A stretch of DNA of 50,831 bases from Subtercola boreus (lineage in GTDB: Bacteria > Actinomycetota > Actinomycetes > Actinomycetales > Microbacteriaceae): the NCBI RefSeq assembly GCF_003399635.1, contig NZ_NBXB01000022.1, positions 1 to 50,831 on the forward strand, written 5' to 3'. A model generated the notes under the pieces. It had not been told where the DNA came from. It searched no databases and saw only the letters and a list, made by a program, of their open reading frames with translations. Below are positions 35,673 to 44,236 of the stretch, one piece after another. The translations under genes and the position numbers were made by a program. Within the stretch, counting starts at the first letter, position 1. Every line of letters starts with the position of its first letter.

Positions 35673-36227
35673 ATGACAACCCTTCAGAGCCGCCCGAACA
35701 CGGCGCTCGTCGTGATCGACGTGCAGAACGACGTCGTGGCCCGCGCACACAACCGTGACGCCGTGATCGGCAACATCAGTGGTCTCGTCGAGAAGGCCAG
35801 GAGCGAGGGTGTGCCGGTGGTCTGGGTGCAGCACAACGCAGACGACCTGCAGGCGGGCACAGAGGCCTGGCGCTTCGTTCCCGAACTCGTTCGGGAGACA
35901 TCCGAACCGCTGGTTCAGAAGTCGTACGGCGACTCCTTCGAGGGCACCGACCTCGAAGACGTGCTCGCCCGCGCGGGTGTCGGGCACCTGGTGGTGACCG
36001 GAGCGCAGACGGATGCGTGCATCCGCTCGACCATCCACGGAGCCTTCACCCGGGGCTACGACGTCACGCTGGTGGGCAACGCCCACACCACAGAGGACCA
36101 GACCGTCTACGGCGCACCGGCCGCCGCCGAGGTGATCGCGCACACCAACCTGTACTGGCAGTTCCAGGACGCACCCGGGCGCACCGCCCGTGTCACCGAC
36201 ACCGCAGACGTCTCCTTCGCCGACTGA
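35673..36227 (+). CDS. Isochorismatase-like cysteine hydrolase
   Basis: A 184-residue hydrolase of the isochorismatase superfamily, which includes nicotinamidases and other amidases. The triad is visible: Asp in ALVVIDVQNDVV (about residue 16), Lys in PLVQKSYGDSF (about 86), and Cys in TGAQTDACIRSTIHGA (about 115), preceded by the VVTGAQ strand that carries the cis-peptide region. The substrate is unknown. A GAGAG lies about 10 nt before the ATG. It may be monocistronic. Confidence 0.92.
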   Translation: MTTLQSRPNTALVVIDVQNDVVARAHNRDAVIGNISGLVEKARSEGVPVVWVQHNADDLQAGTEAWRFVPELVRETSEPLVQKSYGDSFEGTDLEDVLARAGVGHLVVTGAQTDACIRSTIHGAFTRGYDVTLVGNAHTTEDQTVYGAPAAAEVIAHTNLYWQFQDAPGRTARVTDTADVSFAD

Positions 36228-36247
36228 TGCACGAGGGGCTGCTGAGG

Positions 36248-36253
36248 TAACGT
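36248..36253 (+). promoter_or_regulatory. -10 hexamer of the WXG100 gene unit
   Basis: TAACGT is followed by exactly 7 nt and the ATG at 36261, with no Shine-Dalgarno sequence, as for the M20 and trpD genes. Confidence 0.5.
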
Positions 36254-36260
36254 TGCTCGC

Positions 36261-37295
36261 ATGACGTCGGGGTTCTGGGGAGCAGACGCGGGTGAGCTTC
36301 GTGCCCTCGCCAAGGATTTCGACCAGAAGGCATCACAGCTGCAGGGCCTGCTCAGCACCCTGACGGTCGAGATCAACCGCACCCAGGCGTGGGGCGGTCC
36401 GGATGCGGAGTTCTTCCGGCAGCAGTGGAACACGACACATCGCACCTCGCTCCAGAATGCGAACAGCGTGCTCACGGCAGCGTCGACGGCGCTCGTCAAG
36501 AACGCCGGCGAGCAGGAGCAGGCGAGCGCGGACGACGGCTCCGGTGGGCCGGGTTCGGGTGGTGGCCCGGGTGGAAGCGGCCCAGGTGGAAGCGGGCCGG
36601 GCGGCGGAACGCCCGAAAACCCGGGGACCCCCGGCACCGACGACGATCTGCTGCGCGACCTGCTGCAGAACCCCGCGCTCCTGAACACCCGCGAGCTCTT
36701 CGACAGCCTCGGCGTGGTCGACGGGGCCAATGCCCTGGCGCAACTGCGACTGCTCGGCGAGTTCGGGTCGCTCGACGACGCCTTGCGCTTCAGCAAGTTC
36801 GCCGGCAGGTTCGATGTGCTCAACGACTTCCTCGCGGGCCACAACTGGGCCTCCGCGGCCCAGGGCCTCAGCAGCATGCTTCCGGACGGGGCCATGGCAG
36901 CGAAGCTCGGCTCGGCCGCGGAGTTCCTGGGTTCGGCCGGCAAGGTGCTCGGCCCGGCAGGTGTCGTGCTCGGCGTGGTCGGCGTCGGCACAGACATCTC
37001 GGAGGGCAACTACGCCCGTGCCGGATACGACGGTGTTGCGACAGGGCTGGGTTTCGCCGCCCTGGTCACCCCACCGCCCGCCGACCTGATCCTCGGCGCA
37101 GCCGCCGGAACGATGGCGCTCGGCGGGCTGCTCTACGATCACGTGCCCGTCTTCCACGACGCGGTCGACGGCACGATCACGGCCGTGGGCGACGGCGCCA
37201 AGGCCATCGGCGACGGTGCCGCGGCTCTCGCGCACGGCGCAGAGGACTTCGCGGACGACGTCGCGGACAAGGCCAAAGACCTGTGGCCGTTCTGA
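36261..37295 (+). CDS. WXG100 protein with glycine-rich hydrophobic C-terminal domain (candidate type VII effector)
   Basis: A 344-residue modular protein. Residues 1-90 form a WXG100 helical hairpin: GELRALAKDFDQKASQL, the turn AWGGPDAEFFRQQW (Trp44-Gly-Gly46), then a second helix ending NAGEQEQAS. Residues 92-126 are a Gly/Pro/Ser linker. Residues 127-210 are soluble and helical. Residues 215-292 are hydrophobic and glycine-rich (LGPAGVVLGVVGVG, GLGFAALV, LILGAAAGTMALGGLLY), like glycine-zipper membrane-active domains, and an acidic amphipathic tail follows. No enzymatic motif is seen. Secretion by an ESX system is inferred; none of its machinery is in the window. Confidence 0.75.
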   Translation: MTSGFWGADAGELRALAKDFDQKASQLQGLLSTLTVEINRTQAWGGPDAEFFRQQWNTTHRTSLQNANSVLTAASTALVKNAGEQEQASADDGSGGPGSGGGPGGSGPGGSGPGGGTPENPGTPGTDDDLLRDLLQNPALLNTRELFDSLGVVDGANALAQLRLLGEFGSLDDALRFSKFAGRFDVLNDFLAGHNWASAAQGLSSMLPDGAMAAKLGSAAEFLGSAGKVLGPAGVVLGVVGVGTDISEGNYARAGYDGVATGLGFAALVTPPPADLILGAAAGTMALGGLLYDHVPVFHDAVDGTITAVGDGAKAIGDGAAALAHGAEDFADDVADKAKDLWPF

Positions 37296-37338
37296 TGGGC
37301 ATCCAGGAAACACAAGAAACACGAATTCGGGAGCAGAA

Positions 37339-38049
37339 ATGACCAGCACGAGCACCTGGCAGCACGCGGCCCCACCGGCGGCCTCGCCCGACGACATCGC
37401 CGTGTTCGGTGCGGGCGAGGTCGCCTACGCGCTGTCGCTCTGCGGCGAGGAGGCCCGTGCGCGGGCGTCGAGGTTCCTGCAGGTCGAGCCCGGATTCGTC
37501 ACCCCGCAGATCGCGGCTCTCGGAGCGTCGAGCCTCATCGCCCGAGGTGAGTTGACGGTCGATCTAGACGCGCTCGTTCCGAGCGGGGGCATCCGGTTGC
37601 TGATCGGAGTGCTGCAGAACGCCGTGCGCTTCACAGAGATCGCGATGGTGAACGAGAGTGGACCCGAGGCGGCCCTCTACGTGCAGTCGGCCGAGCTGTC
37701 GCTGCTGCTGCAGCCGGGATCGATGAGCACCTGGTCGATGGTGGTCAAAGCACCGGAGGCCCCTGACAGCGCCCTGCTCAAGCAGGTGATCGACGACAAC
37801 GCGCGTCGACACCCGGAAGGTGTCGCGTACTTCGGCACGGAGCTCGTCGGGGAAGGACCCACTGGCGCCGGTTTCGCCGCCCCTTCGGCGAACAATCTGT
37901 TCGTTCGCCCCTCCGGAGTCTTCGCCTGGGATGTCGCCGACGTTCGCGCCACCGACGGTGACCGTGTCCTGCAGGAGCGCACCGAGAACACCAGCACGGC
38001 TGCGCTGATCGAACGCCTCTCCGACTTCGTGCGGCTGCCCGCGCGATGA
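37339..38049 (+). CDS. Unknown soluble protein of the WXG100 gene unit
   Basis: A 236-residue protein with no signal peptide or membrane helix and no family I recognise. It alternates helical segments (GEVAYALSLCGEEARARASRF) with beta-rich ones (AALYVQSAELSLLLQPG, TWSMVVKAPEAP) and ends with a helix AALIERLSDFVRLP. ATG at 37339 follows GGGAGC by 7 nt; an in-frame ATG at 37216 lies inside the upstream gene. It is 43 bp after the WXG100 gene and overlaps the next gene by 4 bp. A helper or chaperone of the effector is a guess from position. Confidence 0.75.
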   Translation: MTSTSTWQHAAPPAASPDDIAVFGAGEVAYALSLCGEEARARASRFLQVEPGFVTPQIAALGASSLIARGELTVDLDALVPSGGIRLLIGVLQNAVRFTEIAMVNESGPEAALYVQSAELSLLLQPGSMSTWSMVVKAPEAPDSALLKQVIDDNARRHPEGVAYFGTELVGEGPTGAGFAAPSANNLFVRPSGVFAWDVADVRATDGDRVLQERTENTSTAALIERLSDFVRLPAR

Positions 38050-38357
38050 GCGGGACACCTCCCGGGGCGGTTCCTCCCGAACCGTTCGCCAGGCTGAGCC
38101 GGGACAAACCTGCCGGCCGCTACAAGATCTCGCTGGTCACCCCGCGGAGCGCAGCGGTGCTCGGCGCCTTCCTACTGCTGGCCGGGATCGTGTTCGCCGT
38201 GTTCCTGTTCGGCCGCGGGGTGGGCGGCGCTGCCGTGCTCGGAGTGCTGCTGTTCGTGATCTTCGGCGGCTTCGGCATCGTGCTGCTCGTGATGGCGTCG
38301 GCGAGGGCCCGGTGGGCCCGCGTGTACCGGCAGGTGCACGGGCATCCACCGTTCTGA
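38046..38357 (+). CDS. Two-helix membrane protein of the WXG100 gene unit
   Basis: A 103-residue protein with a Pro-rich cytoplasmic start, two long membrane helices (about 36-56 and 60-83; AVLGAFLLLAGIVFAVFLFG and VLGVLLFVIFGGFGIVLLVM) and a basic tail. No family is recognised. The ATGA overlap with the upstream gene indicates coupled translation. Small multi-helix proteins next to membrane-active toxins are often immunity proteins, which is the basis for that guess here. Confidence 0.75.
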   Translation: MSGTPPGAVPPEPFARLSRDKPAGRYKISLVTPRSAAVLGAFLLLAGIVFAVFLFGRGVGGAAVLGVLLFVIFGGFGIVLLVMASARARWARVYRQVHGHPPF

Positions 38358-38417
38358 GCCGCCCGCACCGCCCGTCGCTGCCCGCAGCACGTGCCCGATC
38401 TCAGTAAGGCGCCCTTC

Positions 38418-38457
38418 TGGCGCATCGGCGCCAGTTCGAAGCGCCGCCGATGCGCCA
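38418..38457. repeat. 13-bp inverted repeat between convergent genes
   Basis: TGGCGCATCGGCG at 38418-38430 is complementary to 38445-38457, with a 14-nt loop. It lies between the stops of the two-TM gene and the convergent MmcQ/YjbR gene, and TGGCGCC follows at 38461. No T-tract. Confidence 0.75.
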
Positions 38458-38512
38458 AGCTGGCGCCGACCCCGGGAAGAGGTGGCGCGTGGGGGCGAGC
38501 GGCGCGCCGGGG

Positions 38513-39007
38513 CTACACGCCGGGGCGGCGTGCTCGAGGCAGGGCTGCCACGATGAGGTCGTAGGAGTTTCCCACGAGGTCTTCGACGAGCGTCTCGTCG
38601 ATGGCGTCAGCAGCGCCCGAGTCGGTCGCGCCCGTATCGTCGGCGCCCGCGTCGGCGGCGCCCGTGTGGTCGGTGGGGCAGAGCGAGATCCAGTGCTCCT
38701 TGTTCATGTGGTAGCCCGGGATGATCCCCGCATGATCGCGAACGAGCGACCGGCCGTGCGGCGGAGCGCACTTCAGCGTCACGACTGCCCGGCGACCGGT
38801 ATGGGCGGAACCGGATGTCCCGGCACCCACGACCCCGGCGCCCGAGACCTCGGCAGCCGGCTCAGCGGGCGAGGTGGTGATGATCGCGAACACCTTGTCG
38901 ACGACCTTGAACACCTCCAGACCCTCACCGAACGGCTGACCCCGTGTGACGGCGGGAAACGAGGCCGCCACCCGCAGGGCAGTGTCGATGAGCGTGGCGC
39001 GATCCAT
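38513..39007 (-). CDS. MmcQ/YjbR family DNA-binding protein
   Basis: A 164-residue protein of the MmcQ/YjbR (CyaY-like fold) family, proposed to bind DNA, with unknown role. Core motifs are ALRVAASFPAVTRGQPFGEG, LEVFKVVDKVFAII, VVTLKCAPPHGRSLV, IIPGYHMNKEHWISL and LVGNSYDLIVAALP. Two low-complexity Ala/Gly/Asp/Thr insertions (about residues 48-70 and 113-137) lengthen it relative to the usual 115-125 residues; both sit at loop positions, so the fold may tolerate them. Confidence 0.88.
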   Translation of the reverse strand: MDRATLIDTALRVAASFPAVTRGQPFGEGLEVFKVVDKVFAIITTSPAEPAAEVSGAGVVGAGTSGSAHTGRRAVVTLKCAPPHGRSLVRDHAGIIPGYHMNKEHWISLCPTDHTGAADAGADDTGATDSGAADAIDETLVEDLVGNSYDLIVAALPRARRPGV

Positions 39008-39124
39008 GGCCTCAGTCTGCCCGAGCCGCGCAGCCTGCCGCTACGAAAACGATGATCGCGCTCCCATGCAGACGACCACAGCGGCCGGTCACGGTAGTTG
39101 CAGCTGAACCGGAATCCCGTAGGG

Positions 39125-39275
39125 TCAGCTGCGCGAGTGCTGGCGATGGCGCACTCCGGCGATCGCGGCGAGAACGAGGCTGAGGCCGAGCCCGAGCCCG
39201 AGCCCGAGCACGCCTGCGTCCGAGGGTCGACGGCCGCGACATCCGAACCCGTGTGCGCTCCGGTCGCTCGCCGGA
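39125..39275 (-). pseudogene. Remnant of a sortase-type C-terminal anchor
   Basis: On the minus strand a frame ending with TGA at 39125-39127 encodes GVLGLGLGLGLSLVLAAIAG followed by the basic end VRHRQHSRS, the layout of a wall-sorting tail. A plausible LPXTG-like motif (ATGAHTGSDV) lies just upstream in a different frame, so a frameshift separates them. No protein body is attached. This is weak evidence for gene debris. Confidence 0.35.
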
Positions 39276-39465
39276 CTCTGCCGACGGGCCCAGGGCGGCG
39301 GGAGCGCTCCGTGCCGACGCCGGTGTCGACGACCTCGTGCTGATCCTGCAGGCGGGCCGGGGTGTCACCGCAGCCATGCCGGAGCGCCGCGTGCTGGCGA
39401 CCCGCCGGTTCGCCGAGCTCGCGATCGACGCCTTCCGTGCCACCTCGCCCGGCCCGCCGATCTGA
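39253..39465 (+). pseudogene. C-terminal fragment of a TetR-family regulator
   Basis: About 70 codons ending at 39465 finish with GVDDLVLILQAGRGVTAAMP and RRFAELAIDAFRA, a pattern common at the end of TetR/AcrR ligand-binding domains. No helix-turn-helix or start is present upstream in this frame; the preceding codons are low-complexity. It is probably a decayed remnant. Confidence 0.45.
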
Positions 39466-39507
39466 CATCGCCCCCGTGCCCCGCCCGGTGAGGAGGCGGA
39501 ATCGGCG

Positions 39508-40680
39508 TCAGAGGCCCTGTTCAGAGAACAGGCGATCGAGGAACACGGTGCCGGCTCCCAGCAGGCCGCAGTCGCCCGGCCGGAGCGGCGTGGTGATCGT
39601 GAGCTGGTCGGTCGCCATCGGCAGGCACTGGGCGTAGAGGGTGGAGCGCACGCCGGCCACGAACACCTCCGACTGGCTGAGCACACCGCCGACGATGAGG
39701 CGGCCGGGGTTGAAGAAGTTGACGATGCTCGCGAGCACTCCGCCCGTCATGCTGCCGGCCTCGCGAAGGAGCCGGGTGGCCACCGGATCCGCGTCGCGGG
39801 CGAGCGCGATCATCGCCTCGACGTTCGCCACCTCGAGTCCGGCGTTCTGCAGCTCCCGCACGAGGGCGTTGCCGCTGGCGAGGGCGTCGAGACAGCCATA
39901 GCGCCCGCAGGAGCAGGGCACGGGCGGGGCGTCCGGCACGGCGACGTGGCTGATGTCGCCGGCGGCACCCCGGCTGCCGACGAAGAGTTCGCCGCGCGCG
40001 ATGATGCCGCAGCCGATACCCGATCCGGCTTTGACGAACACCTGGTTGGGTTCCGTGCGGTCTCCGGATGCGAACTCGCCGACCGCCATCAGATTGGCGT
40101 CGTTGTTGACCAGGATGGGAACGCCGGCGATGCCGCCGAGGATCCGGGCGACATCCGTTCCGTTCCAGCCGGGCATGCGGCTCGGGGCGACGACCCGACC
40201 GCTCTCTGACGAGACGGGGCCGGGAACACCGACCGACACGCCCCTGAGAAGGCGACGGGAGTGCTCGCTGTCGCTGGCGAGCAGTGCTTTGAGGGCCGAC
40301 CAGACCTCGGCGAGCACCAGGTCGGGGCCGCTCGAGATGTCGAGGTCCAGGTCGCCGCGCGCGAGCAGGGCGCCGGAGAGGTCGACCAGGCCGATGGAGG
40401 TTCGGTCGACGCCGAGGTCGACACAGCCGACGATGCCGGCGTCGCGGCGGAGGGCGAGTGTGCGGGGGCGACGGCCGCCCCGGGAGACGCCGTCTCCGAC
40501 TTCGACCACGTGGCCGAGCCCGATCAGCTCGTCGATCCGGGCGGTGATCGTGGAGGGGGAGAGGCCGGTGACCTTCGCGAGGTCGGCCTTCGAGTCGGCC
40601 GCGCCGGAGCGGAGCGGCCCCAGGATGGCGAGGTTCTGGGCAGAGAACCGCGTGAACGACGCAGGGAGTCGTGAGGCCAT
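39508..40680 (-). CDS. ROK family transcriptional repressor
   Basis: A NagC/XylR-type regulator of 390 residues. The N-terminal winged helix-turn-helix (about 25-70) reads SKADLAKVTGLSPSTITARI followed by RGGRRPRTLAL. The ROK domain has GVDRTSIGLVDLSG, VNNDANLMAVGEF, and the zinc motif CSCGRYGCLDAL. It diverges from the ABC importer/CutC-ROK/NagB operon across an AT-rich palindromic region, so it most likely represses that operon and responds to an amino sugar or its phosphate. Confidence 0.92.
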   Translation of the reverse strand: MASRLPASFTRFSAQNLAILGPLRSGAADSKADLAKVTGLSPSTITARIDELIGLGHVVEVGDGVSRGGRRPRTLALRRDAGIVGCVDLGVDRTSIGLVDLSGALLARGDLDLDISSGPDLVLAEVWSALKALLASDSEHSRRLLRGVSVGVPGPVSSESGRVVAPSRMPGWNGTDVARILGGIAGVPILVNNDANLMAVGEFASGDRTEPNQVFVKAGSGIGCGIIARGELFVGSRGAAGDISHVAVPDAPPVPCSCGRYGCLDALASGNALVRELQNAGLEVANVEAMIALARDADPVATRLLREAGSMTGGVLASIVNFFNPGRLIVGGVLSQSEVFVAGVRSTLYAQCLPMATDQLTITTPLRPGDCGLLGAGTVFLDRLFSEQGL

Positions 40681-40715
40681 GGGATTCCGATCGTCGAGAG
40701 GCGGCTTAGTCCATT

Positions 40716-40767
40716 ATCAAACAAAGTTCCTCGAAATATAGATGCAACAATGGATTGTTAGTTTGAT
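40716..40767. promoter_or_regulatory. Candidate operator region of the ROK repressor
   Basis: This AT-rich stretch contains an inverted pair of half-sites, ATCAAACAAAG at 40716-40726 and, on the minus strand, ATCAAACTAAC at 40767-40757. Between them lies a 14-bp palindrome AACAATGGATTGTT at 40746-40759. The composition contrasts sharply with the GC-rich surroundings. A role in divergent control of the ROK gene and the ABC operon is inferred. Confidence 0.6.
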
Positions 40768-40803
40768 TTCAACGACGAGACACTCGAAGCAAAGGCGGCA
40801 ACC

Positions 40804-41583
<780 letters not shown>

Positions 41584-41666
41584 TTTGCCGCACTGACCCG
41601 CCGCACCACTCAACCCCGCGACCCCCCCCGCACCATCCCGCACCGGAAAAACAGAAAGGTACCACC

Positions 41667-42623
41667 GTGCACAGCACACGAAAGACCCTCCAGAGGGGCA
41701 TCCCCCTGCTCGCCATCACCGTCACCGCAGCCCTCGCGTTCAGCGGCTGCTCGTCGGACAGCTCGGCCGTGCCGGGCGCCGACCCGAGCGCGTCGGCGTC
41801 GGCAGACACCTTGTCGTCGGTGTACGCCAACGCCGCCGTCGCGGATGCCGCTGCGCTCCTGCCCGACTCGACGATGGCGAAGATCAAGGCCCGCGGCAAG
41901 CTGGTCGTGGCCGAGGCGCTCGACGCCCCGCTGCTCTCCCAGCAGAACCCGTCGAGCCCCGACGACGTCGAGGGTTTCGACGCGGATCTCGCCAAGCTGC
42001 TCGCGATCTACATCCTCGGCGAGCCGAACGTCGAGATCATCCCGCCCGCCTCGGAGACCCGAGAGGCGCTCCTTCAGAACGGCACGGTCGACGTGGTGTT
42101 CAACACCTACACGATCACCACCCAGCGCGACGAGCAGGTCGACTTCGCGGGCCCCTACCTCCAGTCGGGACTGGCCGTCGCGGTCAAGAGCGACAACACG
42201 GACATCCAGGGCATCGACGACCTCGGCGGCAAGAAGGTCATCGTCGGCGCGAACACGCCCGCCGTGACCGCCGTGCCCGAGAAGCAGCCGAGCGCGGAGA
42301 TCGTGAGCTTCGGCACCGACCCCGAGGCCGTTCAGGCTCTCACCCAGGGCCGCGGTGACGCTTACGTGCAGGACTTCACGCTGCTCGCGAGCGACGCAGC
42401 CTCGAATTCGGCCATCAAGGTCGTCGGACAGCCCTTCACCACCGAGTCGTACGGCATCGGCCTGAAGGACAGCGACGCCGCGTTCAAGTCGTTCATCAAC
42501 GACTGGCTGACGAAGATCGAGGCGAACGGCGACTGGGCGAAGGTCTGGGATGCCACGCTCGGCTCCGCCGTCGAGTCGTCGACGCCCACCCCGCCGGTCA
42601 TCGGGTCGGTTCCCGGCTCCTGA
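41667..42623 (+). CDS. Polar amino-acid-type ABC transporter substrate-binding lipoprotein
   Basis: A 318-residue extracytoplasmic receptor of the SBP_bac_3 family. The signal peptide ends LAFSGC with lipidated Cys28. The mature part has KLVVAEALDAPLLSQ, VEGFDADLAKLLA, NGTVDVVFNTYTIT, QVDFAGPYLQSG and GVKDSD-like segments in the usual order. The ligand cannot be read from sequence; the pocket part DVVFNTYTITTQRDEQVDF keeps the Arg common to amino-acid binders. GTG start at 41667 is preceded by AAAGGT. Confidence 0.93.
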   Translation: MHSTRKTLQRGIPLLAITVTAALAFSGCSSDSSAVPGADPSASASADTLSSVYANAAVADAAALLPDSTMAKIKARGKLVVAEALDAPLLSQQNPSSPDDVEGFDADLAKLLAIYILGEPNVEIIPPASETREALLQNGTVDVVFNTYTITTQRDEQVDFAGPYLQSGLAVAVKSDNTDIQGIDDLGGKKVIVGANTPAVTAVPEKQPSAEIVSFGTDPEAVQALTQGRGDAYVQDFTLLASDAASNSAIKVVGQPFTTESYGIGLKDSDAAFKSFINDWLTKIEANGDWAKVWDATLGSAVESSTPTPPVIGSVPGS

Positions 42624-42674
42624 GCGGGCCCACCCGCCTGACTCCAGCATGAGCTCCACCAGCAGAGGAACACG

Positions 42675-43319
42675 ATGAACATCTTCGTCGACAGCGCCGG
42701 GCCGTTGCTCGAGGCGCTCGGCACCACCGTGATGATGGCGGTGATCGCCGGTGTCGCGGCGATCGTTCTCGGAACCGTCGTGACGGCAGCGCGCATCAGC
42801 CCGATCCCGGTGCTCCGCGGGCTCGCCTTCGCGTACGTGCAGTTCTTCGTCAACGTTCCTCTGCTGGTGCTGCTCATCCTGGCCGTGTTCGCGCTGCCGG
42901 ATGCCGGACTGCTGTTGCCGCTCACCCCGACGGCGATCATCGTGCTGGCGCTCTACGAGGCCGCGTATGTGGCCGAGGCGATCCGGAGCGGCGTGAACAC
43001 GGTGGGCACCGGCCAGATCGAGGCCAGCCGGGCGCTCGGCTTCACCCTGGTGCAGTCGCTCCGGTTGGTCGTGGTGCCGCAGGCGCTCCGGGCGGCGGTG
43101 CAGCCGATCGGCAACGTGATGATCGCGTTGACCATGAACACCGCGTTGGCCGCCGCCGTCGGCGTTGTCGAGCTGACCTCCGAAGCGAACAAGCTGAACC
43201 TCGTCGAGGCGCAGCCGATCCTGATCTTCACCGTGGCCGGCTTGATCTACATGGCGCTCGCCCTGGTCATCGGCCTCGGTGCGGGGCGAATCGAGAAGAG
43301 AGTGGCGATCAAGCGATGA
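42675..43319 (+). CDS. Amino-acid-type ABC transporter permease, first subunit
   Basis: A 214-residue HisM/GlnP-type permease with about five membrane helices and the EAA-loop region GTGQIEASRALGFTLVQSL followed by RLVVVPQALR. It pairs with the next permease to form a heterodimeric pore. AGAGGA lies 7 nt before the ATG. Its stop overlaps the start of the next gene by 4 bp. Confidence 0.94.
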   Translation: MNIFVDSAGPLLEALGTTVMMAVIAGVAAIVLGTVVTAARISPIPVLRGLAFAYVQFFVNVPLLVLLILAVFALPDAGLLLPLTPTAIIVLALYEAAYVAEAIRSGVNTVGTGQIEASRALGFTLVQSLRLVVVPQALRAAVQPIGNVMIALTMNTALAAAVGVVELTSEANKLNLVEAQPILIFTVAGLIYMALALVIGLGAGRIEKRVAIKR

Positions 43320-44236
43320 GTACCTCCACGCACGAAGCTCCTGTCTCGCTCTACGACGAGCCCGGGCCCCGCGCCAAGCGGGCGATCCGGCTCTGGTCGG
43401 TCGTCGCCGTGGTGGTGGTCGCCCTGGTCATCGTGCTGGCTGGCCTGCAGTTCGGCTCGCACGGCCAGCTCGACGCCGACCGCTGGACGCCGTTCCTCAG
43501 CGCCGGTATCTGGCAGTACCTTCTCGTCGGGCTCTGGGGCACGATCCAGGCCGCGGCCCTCGTCGCCGTGCTCGGCGGTGCGTTCGGGCTCGTACTGGCG
43601 CTCGGCAGACTGAGCCGCAATCCGGTCATCCACGGGGTATCGACCGCCTACATCGAGATCGCCCGCACGATCCCGGTGCTGCTGCTCATCTACCTGATGC
43701 TGTTCGGGTTGCCGCAGCTCGGGCTCAACTTCCCGTTGCTCTGGAAGCTCGTCATCCCGCTCACGATCGCGAATGCGGCGGCCTTCGCCGAGATCATCCG
43801 CGCGGGCATCCTGGGACTCCCCGCCGGTCAGTCGGAAGCGGCCCTCAGCCTCGGGCTCTCCCGCGGCCAGGCCATGCGGCTGGTCGTGCTGCCGCAGGCG
43901 CTGAGGTTCGTGACCCCGTCGCTCGTGACGCAGCTCGTGAGCCTCGTGAAGGACACCTCGCTCGGCTACATCGTGGCGTTCACGGAGCTGCTCTACCGCG
44001 GGCAGGTGCTCGCCGCCTACAACCACTTCCTCATCCCGACGTTCATCGTCGTGACCCTCATCTACCTCGTCTTCAACGGCGCGCTCTCCACGCTGGCCTC
44101 ACGGCTCCGCCGCCGGCCCGGCAAGCGCAGCCTCGCCGAACCGACAAGTGGAGCGGCGCCGATCGTCGGGGTGCCCGTCACCGATGGGCCCGCCCGATCC
44201 GCCCGCAGCCGATCCGCCCGCAATGCCAAGGAGTAG
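43316..44236 (+). CDS. Amino-acid-type ABC transporter permease, second subunit
   Basis: A 306-residue permease with an N-terminal helix (about 22-46), an extracellular loop, then the conserved core: GLWGTIQAAALVAVLGGAFG, EIARTIPVLLLIY, the EAA loop GQSEAALSLGLSRGQAMR and RLVVLPQALRF. The 40-residue C-terminal tail is rich in Arg, Pro and Ser. It overlaps the previous permease (ATGA) and the probable start of the CutC-ROK gene. Confidence 0.94.
   Translation: MSTSTHEAPVSLYDEPGPRAKRAIRLWSVVAVVVVALVIVLAGLQFGSHGQLDADRWTPFLSAGIWQYLLVGLWGTIQAAALVAVLGGAFGLVLALGRLSRNPVIHGVSTAYIEIARTIPVLLLIYLMLFGLPQLGLNFPLLWKLVIPLTIANAAAFAEIIRAGILGLPAGQSEAALSLGLSRGQAMRLVVLPQALRFVTPSLVTQLVSLVKDTSLGYIVAFTELLYRGQVLAAYNHFLIPTFIVVTLIYLVFNGALSTLASRLRRRPGKRSLAEPTSGAAPIVGVPVTDGPARSARSRSARNAKE

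Larger units (their letters stand above)
39008..39507. other. 500-bp region without an intact gene
   Basis: No full-length gene is seen between the MmcQ/YjbR start and the ROK regulator stop. The stretch holds a (GAGCCC)n-type repeat at about 39182-39209, whose minus-strand reading is a Leu-Gly membrane helix, and a plus-strand TetR-like tail; both are listed separately. Confidence 0.6.

Noticed and set aside
36261-38357. Calling the locus a full type VII secretion system
   Set aside because: No EccB/C/D/E, mycosin or paired small EsxA/EsxB genes are in the window; only an effector-like unit can be supported.
39137-39343. Plus-strand ORF with a Glu-Pro repeat (EPEPEPE)
   Set aside because: The repeat reads more sensibly on the minus strand as a membrane helix followed by a basic end; the plus-strand ORF has no family features.
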